64,000 nt of DNA, taken from Tabrizicola sp. TH137 (GTDB lineage: Bacteria > Pseudomonadota > Alphaproteobacteria > Rhodobacterales > Rhodobacteraceae). Position numbers and translations under genes: made by a program. Shown one piece after another: positions 53,319-61,533 of the stretch (position 1 is the first letter of the stretch; each line of letters opens with the position of its first letter). Location of the stretch: positions 1 to 64,000 of the forward strand of contig NZ_PKRQ01000006.1 in NCBI RefSeq assembly GCF_002855575.1. Reading direction: 5' to 3'. The notes beneath the pieces are model-generated. The model saw only the letters and a program-made list of their open reading frames with translations. It was not told the DNA's origin and searched no databases.

Positions 53319-53408
53319 TCCCTCCGCTTCCCGACCCCGCCCGGTCGGGAACGGAACAGACGCCGCCCCCGCCCCATGGCCCCTTGGCGCCACGGGCAGG
53401 AGGATGGA

Positions 53409-54278
53409 ATGCGCTACGGTCTCGGCATGGTTCTGGTGATTGCGGCCGGGCTCCTGTGGTCCACCCAGGGCCTGATCTTCCGCCAGATCGAAGAGGCCGG
53501 CACCTGGGCCACGCTCTTCTGGCGCTCCGCAGGCATGATCCCGGTCCTGCTCGGCTTCCTCATCTGGCGCGCGGGCGGCTCGCCCCTGCCCGCCATCCGC
53601 GCCGTCGGCCTGCCCGGCGCGCTGGGGGGCCTCGGCCTCGTGGTCGCCTTCGCCGGCGCCATCTACTCGATCCAGTCCACCACCATCGCCAATGCCGTCT
53701 TCCTCTTCGCCGCCTCCCCCTTCCTCACCGCCCTCATCGGCTGGGCAGTCCTCGGTGAAAGGGTCCGGGCCGAGACATGGGCCGCCATGGCCGTCGCCCT
53801 CACCGGCATTTTCGTGATGGTCCGGGGCGATCTCTCCGGCGGGGCCATGGCGGGCAACATCGCGGCCCTCCTCTCGGCCCTCGGCTTCGCCGTCTTCACC
53901 GTCACCCTGCGCTGGGGCAAGGTCTCCGACAGCCTGCCCTCCGTCCTGCTTGGCGGGCTCTTCTCCCTCCTCACCGGGGCAGTCATCGCGGGCCAGATGG
54001 GCCAGACGCTGGCCGTCCCCGCCCCCGATGCGCTCTGGGCCATGGCGATGGGGGCCATCACCCTCTCGGGCGGGATGGTGCTCTACGAACTCGGCAGCCG
54101 CGTCGTGCCCGCCGCCGAATCCGCGCTCCTGTCGAATATCGAGGTGATGCTCGCGCCCCTCTGGGTCTGGCTCTTCCTCAACGAAACCGCCAGCACCGCC
54201 ACCTTCCTCGGCGGCGCGATCCTGCTCGTGGCCGTCACGATGAACGGCATCTCCGGCGCCCGCCGCGCCACCGCCTGA
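53409..54278 (+). CDS. DMT superfamily transporter, EamA type
   Basis: A 289-residue protein with ten helices in two EamA repeats (GLLWSTQGLIFRQIE, AVLGERVRAETWAA and LLSNIEVMLAPLWVWLFLNE are family-typical). Start at 53409 is supported by AGGAGG. It is not closely similar to the DMT gene at 29104-29988. Substrate unknown. Confidence 0.9.
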   Translation: MRYGLGMVLVIAAGLLWSTQGLIFRQIEEAGTWATLFWRSAGMIPVLLGFLIWRAGGSPLPAIRAVGLPGALGGLGLVVAFAGAIYSIQSTTIANAVFLFAASPFLTALIGWAVLGERVRAETWAAMAVALTGIFVMVRGDLSGGAMAGNIAALLSALGFAVFTVTLRWGKVSDSLPSVLLGGLFSLLTGAVIAGQMGQTLAVPAPDALWAMAMGAITLSGGMVLYELGSRVVPAAESALLSNIEVMLAPLWVWLFLNETASTATFLGGAILLVAVTMNGISGARRATA

Positions 54279-54317
54279 TCCGCCCCCTCGCCTGCCCCCC
54301 TGGCCTGATCCACCCCC

Positions 54318-54341
54318 TTGACCGTCTCTCAATTGAGAGAC
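54318..54341 (+). promoter_or_regulatory. Promoter/operator of the toxin-antitoxin operon
   Basis: TTGACC (54318-54323) is a good -35. It is immediately followed by the perfect 18-bp palindrome GTCTCTCAATTGAGAGAC (54324-54341), occupying the spacer of the promoter. The -10 (around CACCAT) is weak. Such a palindrome is where a RelB/ribbon-helix-helix antitoxin would bind to autoregulate. Confidence 0.65.
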
Positions 54342-54373
54342 ACCATCCCCCCATCCGGGAAGGGAGAGCCACG

Positions 54374-54679
54374 ATGCCCGCCAACACCACCATGCTCCAC
54401 ATCCGCATCGACGAGGATGTGAAGACCCGCGCCGCCGCCGCGCTCGAAGGCGTGGGTCTCACCCTGTCAGACGCCGTCCGCATCCTCCTCACCCGCGTCG
54501 CCAACGAAGGCGGCCTGCCCCCCGGCCTGACGGTGACCGAGGAAACCCACGACCAATGGTTCCGCCGCAAGGTGCAAGAGGCGCTTGACAGCGACCGCCC
54601 CCTGATCCCCCATGACGAGGTGATGAGTGACATGCGTGCCCTGATAGATGCCAAGCGCAAGGCCAGACTGGACGGATGA
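54374..54679 (+). CDS. RelB/DinJ family antitoxin
   Basis: A 101-residue protein. The N-terminal ribbon-helix-helix (TTMLHIRIDEDVKTRAAAALEGVGLTLSDAVRILLTRV, about 5-42) matches RelB/DinJ. The C-terminal part (DQWFRRKVQEALDS and the basic tail) would wrap the toxin. It starts 33 bp after the palindromic operator, with a GGGAGAG ribosome-binding site. Its 3' end overlaps the toxin gene by 32 bp. Confidence 0.9.
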   Translation: MPANTTMLHIRIDEDVKTRAAAALEGVGLTLSDAVRILLTRVANEGGLPPGLTVTEETHDQWFRRKVQEALDSDRPLIPHDEVMSDMRALIDAKRKARLDG

Positions 54680-54929
54680 GGCAAGGCAGGACCTCGCCGC
54701 CATCATCGCCTATATCGCCGCCGACAATCCCGCCGCCGCCGATGCCTTCCTGGACCGGATCATCGACCGCACGGACAGCCTCCCCCACCATCCCCACGCC
54801 TTCCGCAAAGGCCGCCTTCCCGGCACGCGCGAGATGGTCCTCCACCCGCATTACATCCTCGTCTATGCTCCCCGCGCGGACGGGATCCTCATCCTCCGCC
54901 TCCTCCACAGCGCGCGCAACTGGCCCTGA
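54648..54929 (+). CDS. RelE/ParE family toxin
   Basis: A 93-residue toxin. WTDEARQDLAAIIAYIAADNPAAADAFLDRI, RKGRLPGTREMVLHPHYILVYAP and the C-terminal ILRLLHSARNWP are typical of the ParE/RelE superfamily. The conserved Arg/His pattern at the end suggests the ParE-like (gyrase-targeting) branch, though RelE-type mRNA cleavage cannot be excluded. It is translationally overlapped with the antitoxin, ensuring antitoxin is made first. Confidence 0.9.
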   Translation: MPSARPDWTDEARQDLAAIIAYIAADNPAAADAFLDRIIDRTDSLPHHPHAFRKGRLPGTREMVLHPHYILVYAPRADGILILRLLHSARNWP

Positions 54930-54935
54930 CCCGCC

Positions 54936-55808
54936 CTAGCGGTGCCGCCGGAAGAACCGCGACCGGGCATAAAGCTCTTCCAGCCGCTTCAGCCGCCCCT
55001 CCGTCGCCTCCCATGTCCGGTCCTGCACCGAGGCCAGCAGCGTCTCCACCAGAACCAGCAGCGACACCGTCGAATCCCACGCGCTCGGCGCCTCGATATG
55101 GCAGGCCAGCACATGCCGCGCATGGGCGGCAGCGGGCGACATCCAGCGGTCCGTCACCAGCACCACCTCCGCCCCCTGCTCCACCGCCATCTCGGTCAGT
55201 TGCAGCACCGAATTCTCATAGCGGCGGATATCGAACACCACCAGCACATCCCCCCGCGCCATGTCCAGCAGCGCGGGCGGCCAGGTGTTCGACATCCCCG
55301 ACAGCAGCGTCACATTCGGGCGCACATTCTTCATCAGCGTTACAAAATACTCCGCCATCGCATGGGTGATCCGCCCCCCCATCGCAAAGACCCGCCGCCC
55401 CGGATCGGCCAAGAGCGCCGCCGCCGCATCAAACTCCGCATGGTCGATCTGCCCCAGCGTCGCCTGAAGGTTCGCCACCACCGCATCGGCAAAACGGTTC
55501 AGGATATGCGTATCCGGCACCCCGCCCGCCCAGCGGTCATGCTTGGCCAAAGGCGACACCAGCATCGCCTCCACCTCGCTGCGCAGCGCGTGCTGGTAAT
55601 CCGGATATCCCTTGAACCCCAGCTTCTGGCACAGCCGCACCACCGTCGGGTTGGACACGCCCGAGGCCCGCGCCAGTTCCGCAATCGACCCCAGCGCCGC
55701 CATCGGATAATGCGTCAGGATATGGCTGGCCAACTGCCGCTCCGCCCGCGTCAACTCGCCCATCGCGGCGCGCATCCGCTCTTCGATCGTCTCGGCGACA
55801 GCCATCAT
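54936..55808 (-). CDS. MurR/RpiR family transcriptional regulator
   Basis: A 290-residue regulator. An N-terminal HTH_6 domain (about 1-80, LTRAERQLASHIL, SIAELARASGVSNPTVVRLCQKLGFKGYPDYQ) is followed by a SIS domain (about 125-260, RVFAMGGRITHAMAEYF, GDVLVVFDIRRYENSV) that normally binds a phosphosugar-like effector. Start at 55808, or 55805 one codon later. It is divergent from the amidohydrolase/TRAP genes and is the likely local regulator of the catabolic cluster. Confidence 0.93.
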   Translation of the reverse strand: MMAVAETIEERMRAAMGELTRAERQLASHILTHYPMAALGSIAELARASGVSNPTVVRLCQKLGFKGYPDYQHALRSEVEAMLVSPLAKHDRWAGGVPDTHILNRFADAVVANLQATLGQIDHAEFDAAAALLADPGRRVFAMGGRITHAMAEYFVTLMKNVRPNVTLLSGMSNTWPPALLDMARGDVLVVFDIRRYENSVLQLTEMAVEQGAEVVLVTDRWMSPAAAHARHVLACHIEAPSAWDSTVSLLVLVETLLASVQDRTWEATEGRLKRLEELYARSRFFRRHR

Positions 55809-55886
55809 TCGGCCCCTTCCGCTTCGGGATGCACAGCCTTCGGGCAACCGGCCTCCAGCCTGCCGAATCCCCCCGCAACCGCGGCA

Positions 55887-55932
55887 CAGAAAAAATTGTA
55901 ACAGAAATTCCCGCGCAGAAAAATTCTTGACA
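55887..55932. promoter_or_regulatory. CAGAAA direct repeats and -35 element between rpiR-type gene and amidohydrolase
   Basis: CAGAAA followed by A/T-rich bases occurs three times at near-helical spacing (55887, 55902, 55916) in an AT-rich pocket, and is followed by TTGACA (55927-55932) on the plus strand. The repeats are candidates for RpiR-type operator half-sites. No good -10 was found. Confidence 0.4.
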
Positions 55933-55987
55933 GACAGCGCGGGCGCAGAGGACGCTGGCCCAAAGACAACAGGGGGATTCCTCGCGC

Positions 55988-56767
55988 ATGACCGCGAGCC
56001 GCAACCAGGACAGGACGGGTTTCCCGCCCGTGATCGAGAACGCCTCCGCCCAGGGGCGGATCGTCCTCGTCTGCGAACATGCCTCCAACCGCATCCCCCC
56101 CCGCTGGGGCGATCTCGGCCTGTCCGAGGCCCAGCGCCGCGCCCATATCGCCTGGGATCCCGGCGCGCTGGGGCTGGCGCGCGGCCTTGCCCGCCATCTC
56201 GACGCCGTCCTCGTCCATGCCCCCGTCTCGCGCCTCGTCTATGACTGCAACCGCGCGCCCGACATGGCCGGGGCCATGCCCGCCCGCTCGGAGATTCACG
56301 ACATCCCCGGCAATGCCACGATCACGCCCGAAGAACGCGCCGCCCGCACCGCCGAGATCTACATCCCCTTCCACGACGGCCTCCACGCCGTCCTGATGGA
56401 CCGCATCGCCCGCGGCCTCCACCCCGCGCTCATCACCATCCACAGCTTCACGCCCGTCTATTTCGGCAAGCCCCGCGCCGTGGAATTCGGCGTCATCCAC
56501 GATGCCGACGACACCCTCCCCCGCGCCATCCTGGCCGAGGCGCAGGCCCGCACCCGCCTCCGCGCCGAACTGAACGAACCCTATTCCGCCCGGGATGACG
56601 TGACCCACACGCTGCGCCTGCACGCCACGCCCTACGCCCTGCCCAATGCCATGCTGGAGGTTCGCAACGACCTCATCGCCACGCCCGAGGCGGAGGCCGC
56701 AATGGCCGCCACCCTCGCCCCCGTCCTCGCCGCCGCCATGGCCACCCTCACCCCCGAACCCGTGTGA
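55988..56767 (+). CDS. N-formylglutamate amidohydrolase family protein
   Basis: A 259-residue metal-dependent amidohydrolase (FGase family, HutG type 2). VLVCEHASNRIPPRWG carries the first metal ligands, HIAWDPGA follows, and the TIHSFTPVYFGKPR block is the second conserved motif. In histidine degradation the enzyme releases glutamate from N-formylglutamate. Here it sits with a TRAP transporter and a glutamine-synthetase-like ligase and no hut genes, so it may cleave another N-acyl or gamma-glutamyl compound. The stop overlaps the next start (GTGA). Confidence 0.88.
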   Translation: MTASRNQDRTGFPPVIENASAQGRIVLVCEHASNRIPPRWGDLGLSEAQRRAHIAWDPGALGLARGLARHLDAVLVHAPVSRLVYDCNRAPDMAGAMPARSEIHDIPGNATITPEERAARTAEIYIPFHDGLHAVLMDRIARGLHPALITIHSFTPVYFGKPRAVEFGVIHDADDTLPRAILAEAQARTRLRAELNEPYSARDDVTHTLRLHATPYALPNAMLEVRNDLIATPEAEAAMAATLAPVLAAAMATLTPEPV

Positions 56768-57339
56768 CCCGCACCATGCCCCGCTTCGTCATTGGCTTCG
56801 TCAGACTGGTGGACCGCCTCAATTACGGGGTCGGCCGCTTCGCCATGTATCTGCTCTTCGTCCTGATGGCGGTGCTGATGTGGTCCTCGCTCTCGAAGGC
56901 CTTCTTCACGCCCTCGCTCTGGACGCTGGAAATGGCGCAATTCGTGATGGTGGCCTATTACATCCTCGGCGGCCCCTATGCGATGCAGAACGAGGCGCAT
57001 GTCCGCATGGACCTCTTCTATGCCAAGCAATCCCCCGTCCGCCGCGCCTGGTGGGACGGCTTCACCGTCTTCGCCCTGATCTTCTATCTCGGCGTGATGA
57101 TCTGGGGCGCGGCCGAAAGCCTCGGCTATTCGCTCGGCATCCGCTGGACCGATCCGGAAACCTCCTTCCTCGGCTGGTCCTGGCCGCAGATCGGCCGGCT
57201 GGAACGCAGCCCCACCGCCTGGCGGCCCTATCTCTGGCCCATCAAGCTGGTGATGCTCACCGGCTTCGTCCTGATGCTGCTCCAGGCGCTCTCGGCCCTC
57301 GCGAAAGACATCGCCACCATCCGCGGAGAGACGATCTGA
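56764..57339 (+). CDS. TRAP transporter small permease (DctQ type)
   Basis: A 191-residue protein with four helices, the standard small subunit. Conserved positions include MWSSLSKAFF, ALWTLEMAQFVMVAYYILGG and the final helix before ALSALAKDI. The start is either the GTG overlapping the previous stop (56764) or ATG at 56776; neither has a strong ribosome-binding site. The stop overlaps the large permease start (TGATG). Confidence 0.9.
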   Translation: MTRTMPRFVIGFVRLVDRLNYGVGRFAMYLLFVLMAVLMWSSLSKAFFTPSLWTLEMAQFVMVAYYILGGPYAMQNEAHVRMDLFYAKQSPVRRAWWDGFTVFALIFYLGVMIWGAAESLGYSLGIRWTDPETSFLGWSWPQIGRLERSPTAWRPYLWPIKLVMLTGFVLMLLQALSALAKDIATIRGETI

Positions 57340-58682
57340 TGTCCTACGAAATGATCGCGGGGCTGATGTTCTCCACCATGCTCCTCATGATGATGACGGG
57401 GCAGCGGGTCTTCGGCATCATCGGCTTCGTCGCCGTTCTTGCCGCCATGGCGCTCTGGGGCACGGGCGGGCATACGATGGGCTTCTCGGCCTCGATGAAG
57501 CTGATGAAATGGTATCCGCTCCTGTCGCTGCCCATGTTCGTCTTCATGGGCTATATCATGAGCGAAAGCCGCCTCGCCGATGATCTCTACCGCATGTTCC
57601 ATGTCTGGTTCGGCCCCATTCCCGGGGGTCTCGCCATCGGCACCATCCTCCTGATGGTCCTCATCTCCGCGATGAACGGCCTTTCCGTCGCGGGCATGGC
57701 CATCGGATCGACCATCGCGCTGCCTGAACTCCTCCGCCGCGGCTATCAGAAGGAAATGGTGACGGGGGTTATCCAGGCCGGTTCCTCCCTCGGCATCCTG
57801 ATCCCGCCCTCCGTCGTGCTGGTCCTCTACGCCATGATCGCCCGCGCCCCTGTGTCCGAGCTTTGGCTGGCCGGCGTCATCCCCGGCCTGATGATGGCCG
57901 CGCTCTTCATCCTCTACGTGGCGATCCGCTGCCGCCTGCAACCCAGCCTCGGCCCCGCCATGGGCCCCGAGGAACGCGCCACCATCACCCGCGCCGACAA
58001 GCTCCACGCCCTGCGCGCGGGCGCCCTGCCCTTCATCATCTTCTTCGCGATGATGTTCCCCTTCATCTATGGCTGGACCTCGCTCGTCGAAAGCTCGGTC
58101 ATCGGCGTGGCCGCGACGGTCGCCGCCGCTGTCCTCAAGGGCCGGATGAACGGCCAGGTCTTCGAAACCGCCACCCGCAACACGCTCTTCATCTCCTGCA
58201 TGTTCATGTGGGTCATCCTGGCCGCGCTGGCCTTCGGCGCGGTCTTCGACGGGCTCGGCGCCGTGAAGGCCATCGAAAGCCTCTTTGTCGAACGGCTCGG
58301 CTTTGGCCCCTGGACGATCCTGATCCTGATGCAGCTCAGCTTCCTCCTCATGGGCATGTTCCTCGACGACACGGCCATGCTCGTGATCGTCGCGCCCCTT
58401 TACGTGCCGCTGGTGGCCACGCTCGACCTCGGCATCCCGCCCGAGGATGTGCTGATCTGGTATGGCGTCCTCTACACGATCACCTGCCAGATCGCCTATC
58501 TGACGCCCCCCTTCGGCTACAACCTCTTCCTGATGCGCGCCTTCGCGCCCCCGGAAATCACGATGGGCGACATCTACCGCTCCGTCGTGCCCTTCGTGCT
58601 GGTGATGGTGCTCGCCCTTGCCGTGATCATGGTCTTTCCCGAAATCGCGCTCTGGCTGCCCAACTTGATCTATCCGAACTGA
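57339..58682 (+). CDS. TRAP transporter large permease (DctM type)
   Basis: A 447-residue membrane protein of about 12-13 helices with the DctM signatures: LLSLPMFVFMGYIMSES, GSSLGILIPPSVVLVLYAMI and the C-terminal TPPFGYNLFLMRA. ATG at 57339 lies within TGATG, with GGAGAG upstream. It forms the transport channel with the small subunit, driven by a sodium gradient in known members. Confidence 0.95.
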   Translation: MSYEMIAGLMFSTMLLMMMTGQRVFGIIGFVAVLAAMALWGTGGHTMGFSASMKLMKWYPLLSLPMFVFMGYIMSESRLADDLYRMFHVWFGPIPGGLAIGTILLMVLISAMNGLSVAGMAIGSTIALPELLRRGYQKEMVTGVIQAGSSLGILIPPSVVLVLYAMIARAPVSELWLAGVIPGLMMAALFILYVAIRCRLQPSLGPAMGPEERATITRADKLHALRAGALPFIIFFAMMFPFIYGWTSLVESSVIGVAATVAAAVLKGRMNGQVFETATRNTLFISCMFMWVILAALAFGAVFDGLGAVKAIESLFVERLGFGPWTILILMQLSFLLMGMFLDDTAMLVIVAPLYVPLVATLDLGIPPEDVLIWYGVLYTITCQIAYLTPPFGYNLFLMRAFAPPEITMGDIYRSVVPFVLVMVLALAVIMVFPEIALWLPNLIYPN

Positions 58683-58690
58683 CACAAAGA

Positions 58691-58708
58691 TGCGGGGCCG
58701 ACCCCGCA
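58691..58708 (+). other. Hairpin between TRAP permease and binding-protein genes
   Basis: Stem TGCGGGG/CCCCGCA with loop CCGA, 22 bp ahead of the binding-protein start. In many transport operons such a hairpin stabilises the binding-protein mRNA, giving more binding protein than permease. Confidence 0.45.
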
Positions 58709-58729
58709 CCCAACCTGGAGGCTGACACC

Positions 58730-59767
58730 ATGACGACTTCAAGACGTTCCTTCCTCACCAAGGGCGCTTTGGCCGGGGCTGCCACCCTCGCCGCACCCGC
58801 CGTGGTGCAGGCGCAGGCGCCGATCAAGTGGCGCATGCAGACCTATGCCGGGGCGGCCCTTGGCGAACAGGTCGTCAAGCCCGCCGTCGATGCATTCAAC
58901 CGCATCGCGCAGGGCCAGATGGAAATCGAACTCTTCTACGCCGACCAACTCGTCCCCACGGCCGAGCTTTTCCAGGCGATGCAGGCCGGCACCATCGACT
59001 GCGTGCAGTCCGATGACGACTCGATGGCCTCGCCGACCGAGGTCACCGTGTTCGGCGGCTACTTCCCGCTCGGCCTGCGCTACTCGCTCGACGTGCCCGC
59101 GCTCTTCAACAAATACGGGTTGAAGCAGATCTGGGAAGAGGAATATGCCGCCGTCGGGGTCAAGCACATCTCCGCCGGCGCCTGGGACCCCTGCCACTTC
59201 GCCACCAAGGACCCGATCAACTCCCTCGCCGATCTTCAGGGCAAGCGCGTCTTCACCTTCCCGACCGCAGGCCGCTTCCTCACGCAATTCGGCGTCGTCC
59301 CCGTCACCCTGCCCTGGGAAGACATCGAGGTCGCCATGCAGACGGGCGAACTTGACGGCATCGCATGGTCCGGCATCACCGAGGTCTATACCGTGGGCTG
59401 GTCCAACGTGACCAACTACTTCCTCACCAACAACATCTCGGGCGCCTGGATCGGCCATTTCTTCGCCAATATGGACCGCTGGAACGAACTGCCGCCGCAT
59501 CTTCAGGAACTGCTGGCGACCTGTTTCGAGCAGTCCCACTACTACCGCCAGCACTGGTACTGGGCGGGCGAGGCCGATCTCCGCATCAACGGCGGCAAGC
59601 TGCAACTGACCACCATCCCGGACGAGGAATGGAAGACCGTCGAAGCCGCCGCCCAGGTCTTCTGGGACGAAATCGCCGCGGAATCCGAGGTAAAGGCCAA
59701 GGTCGTCTCGATCATCAAGCAGTATAACGACGTCATGGTGAAGGCCGGACGTCCCTACCGCTTCTGA
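58730..59767 (+). CDS. TRAP transporter substrate-binding protein (DctP type)
   Basis: A 345-residue periplasmic protein with a Tat signal (SRRSFLTKGALAGAATLAAPAVVQAQA). The mature domain begins IKWRMQTYAGA. The conserved arginine region that usually grips a carboxylate is GKRVFTFPTAGRFL (about 165-178), and several Trp residues (ITEVYTVGWSNVTNYF, QHWYWAGEADL) line the likely pocket. A start at 58730 follows CTGGAGG. The substrate is unknown; context suggests a nitrogen compound. Confidence 0.93.
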   Translation: MTTSRRSFLTKGALAGAATLAAPAVVQAQAPIKWRMQTYAGAALGEQVVKPAVDAFNRIAQGQMEIELFYADQLVPTAELFQAMQAGTIDCVQSDDDSMASPTEVTVFGGYFPLGLRYSLDVPALFNKYGLKQIWEEEYAAVGVKHISAGAWDPCHFATKDPINSLADLQGKRVFTFPTAGRFLTQFGVVPVTLPWEDIEVAMQTGELDGIAWSGITEVYTVGWSNVTNYFLTNNISGAWIGHFFANMDRWNELPPHLQELLATCFEQSHYYRQHWYWAGEADLRINGGKLQLTTIPDEEWKTVEAAAQVFWDEIAAESEVKAKVVSIIKQYNDVMVKAGRPYRF

Positions 59768-59774
59768 CCCGGGC

Positions 59775-59800
59775 GCGGGGGGCGGCTGTCCGCCCCCCGC
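59775..59800 (+). terminator. Hairpin terminator after the TRAP operon
   Basis: An 11-bp perfect stem GCGGGGGGCGG/CCGCCCCCCGC with loop CTGT, 7 bp after the binding-protein stop. No T-run follows. It marks the end of the TRAP unit, since a new promoter follows. Confidence 0.6.
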
Positions 59801-59826
59801 ATCCCCGCATCGCCCCCCGGCCACCG

Positions 59827-59855
59827 TTGCAAGGGGCGGCGCGCGAAGATATGAT
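59827..59855 (+). promoter_or_regulatory. Strong sigma-70-like promoter of the ligase/dehydrogenase operon
   Basis: TTGCAA (59827-59832), an exact 17-bp spacer and TATGAT (59850-59855) form the best sigma-70-type promoter in the window. The start would be near 59862, giving an untranslated leader of about 230 nt. That leader contains a GCTGACC/GGTCAGC hairpin around 60013-60042. The 59768-60095 gap otherwise holds no convincing gene. Confidence 0.7.
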
Positions 59856-60095
59856 CAAATTCTGTCAGGTCGGCATCCGGCCCAGCCCTGACGCAGTGAG
59901 GATGTCCATGCCCACGGACCTGCCCACCCTCCCCCCGCGCGGCGATTGCTGGCCGCGCAAGCCCGAATTCGGCGGCGCCCGCTGCGCCCCCCCGCCTGCG
60001 GGGCGCGGCTGACCCCCGGCAGAGGCCGAGGTCAGCCCCCCGTTCCCCGGCCCCGCCAAGGGGCCATGACGACCGTTTCAAGGATGAGGCCCCAG

Positions 60096-61463
60096 ATGCC
60101 CGGAACCATGACTCTCGAAGCCCTGAAAGAAGCCGTCGCCCGCGGCGAGATCGACACCGTCCTTGTCGCCGCCATCGACATGCAGGGCCGCCTGATGGGC
60201 AAACGCTTCCACGCCGCCTTCTTCGTGAATGGCGGGCACAAGGAAACCCATTGCTGCAACTACCTCCTCGCCGTGGACATGGAGATGACCACTGTCCCCG
60301 GCTACAAGACCGCCGGCTGGGAACAGGGCTATGGCGATTACGTCATGAAACCCGACCTCGCCACCCTGCGCCCGCTCCCCTGGCTGCCCGGCACCGCGCT
60401 CTGCCTTGCCGACCTCCTCGACCACCACACGCATGAGGAAGTGTCGGTCTCCCCCCGCGCCATCCTGAAACGTCAGGTCGCCCGCGCCCGCGCCATGGGC
60501 TTCGATCCGATGATGGCCACGGAGCTTGAATTCTACATCTTCGAAAACGCCTACGAAAACCTGCGCGATCAAGGCTTTGCCAATCTCAAGCCGATCAGCA
60601 GCTATAACGAGGATTACCACATCTTCCAGACCACCAAGGAAGAGTCGCTCATGCGCGACGTCCGCAACCACCTCTATGGCGCAGGCATCCCCATCGAGAA
60701 CACGAAAGGCGAGGCCGACTCTGGCCAGCACGAAGTGAACTACCGCTATTCCGATGCGCTGGATACGGCGGACAACCACGTCATCGTCAAACAGGGCGTG
60801 AAGGAAATCGCGCATCTGAAAGGCAAGTCCGTCACCTTCATGGCCAAGTATGACCACCGCAAGGCCGGCTCCTCCTCCCATGTCCACCAGTCGCTCTGGA
60901 CGCTGGACGGCAAACCCGCCTTCTATGACGAGGCCGACGAACACGGCATGTCCGCCACGATGAAGCACTTCCTCGCAGGCCAGCTTGCCCATGCGCAGGA
61001 AATCACCGCCTTCCTCGCGCCTTACGTCAACAGCTACAAACGTTTCTGCATCGGCCTCTTCGCGCCGACAAAGGCCGTCTGGAGCGCGGACAACCGCACC
61101 GCAGGCTTCCGCGTCTGCGGCGAACATACCAAGGCCGTCCGTGTCGAATGCCGCATCCCCGGCTCCGACGTGAACCCCTATCTCTGCTGCGCGGCGCTTC
61201 TGGCGGCGGGCCTTGCGGGGATCGAGAACAAGCTCGAACTGGAACCCGAAATGAAGGGCGACATGTATGCCGCCCGAAACGCCCGCGAAATCCCGAAAAC
61301 CCTCCGCGCCGCCGCCGATCTGCTGCTCGGCTCCTCGATGCTGCGCGCGGCCTTCGGCGACGACGTGGTCGAACATTACCACCACGCCGCGCAATGGGAG
61401 ATCTCGGAAACCGACCGCGTCGTGACCGATTTCGAACTCCAGCGCCTTCTGGAACGCGCTTAA
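60096..61463 (+). CDS. Glutamine-synthetase-like gamma-glutamyl ligase
   Basis: A 455-residue member of the GS superfamily, in the branch of gamma-glutamylpolyamine/amine synthetases (PuuA, GlnA3/GlnA4, IpuC) rather than assimilatory GlnA. Features are DMQGRLMGKRF near the N-terminus, ATELEFYIFE with metal-binding glutamates, QHEVNYRY, KYDHRKAGSSSHVHQSLW with the ATP/metal histidine, and NRTAGFRVCGEH/RVECRIPGSDVNPYL. Several ATGs are possible (60066, 60084, 60096, 60108). 60096 is chosen for the purine-rich ATGAGG upstream. It probably adds glutamate to an amine using ATP. Confidence 0.9.
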   Translation: MPGTMTLEALKEAVARGEIDTVLVAAIDMQGRLMGKRFHAAFFVNGGHKETHCCNYLLAVDMEMTTVPGYKTAGWEQGYGDYVMKPDLATLRPLPWLPGTALCLADLLDHHTHEEVSVSPRAILKRQVARARAMGFDPMMATELEFYIFENAYENLRDQGFANLKPISSYNEDYHIFQTTKEESLMRDVRNHLYGAGIPIENTKGEADSGQHEVNYRYSDALDTADNHVIVKQGVKEIAHLKGKSVTFMAKYDHRKAGSSSHVHQSLWTLDGKPAFYDEADEHGMSATMKHFLAGQLAHAQEITAFLAPYVNSYKRFCIGLFAPTKAVWSADNRTAGFRVCGEHTKAVRVECRIPGSDVNPYLCCAALLAAGLAGIENKLELEPEMKGDMYAARNAREIPKTLRAAADLLLGSSMLRAAFGDDVVEHYHHAAQWEISETDRVVTDFELQRLLERA

Positions 61464-61533
61464 CGTAGGGCGGGGGTCTCCCCGCCTTCCCCGAACGAAG
61501 GGCGGGCCAGCCCCGCCGCAACAGGTGATGCAT

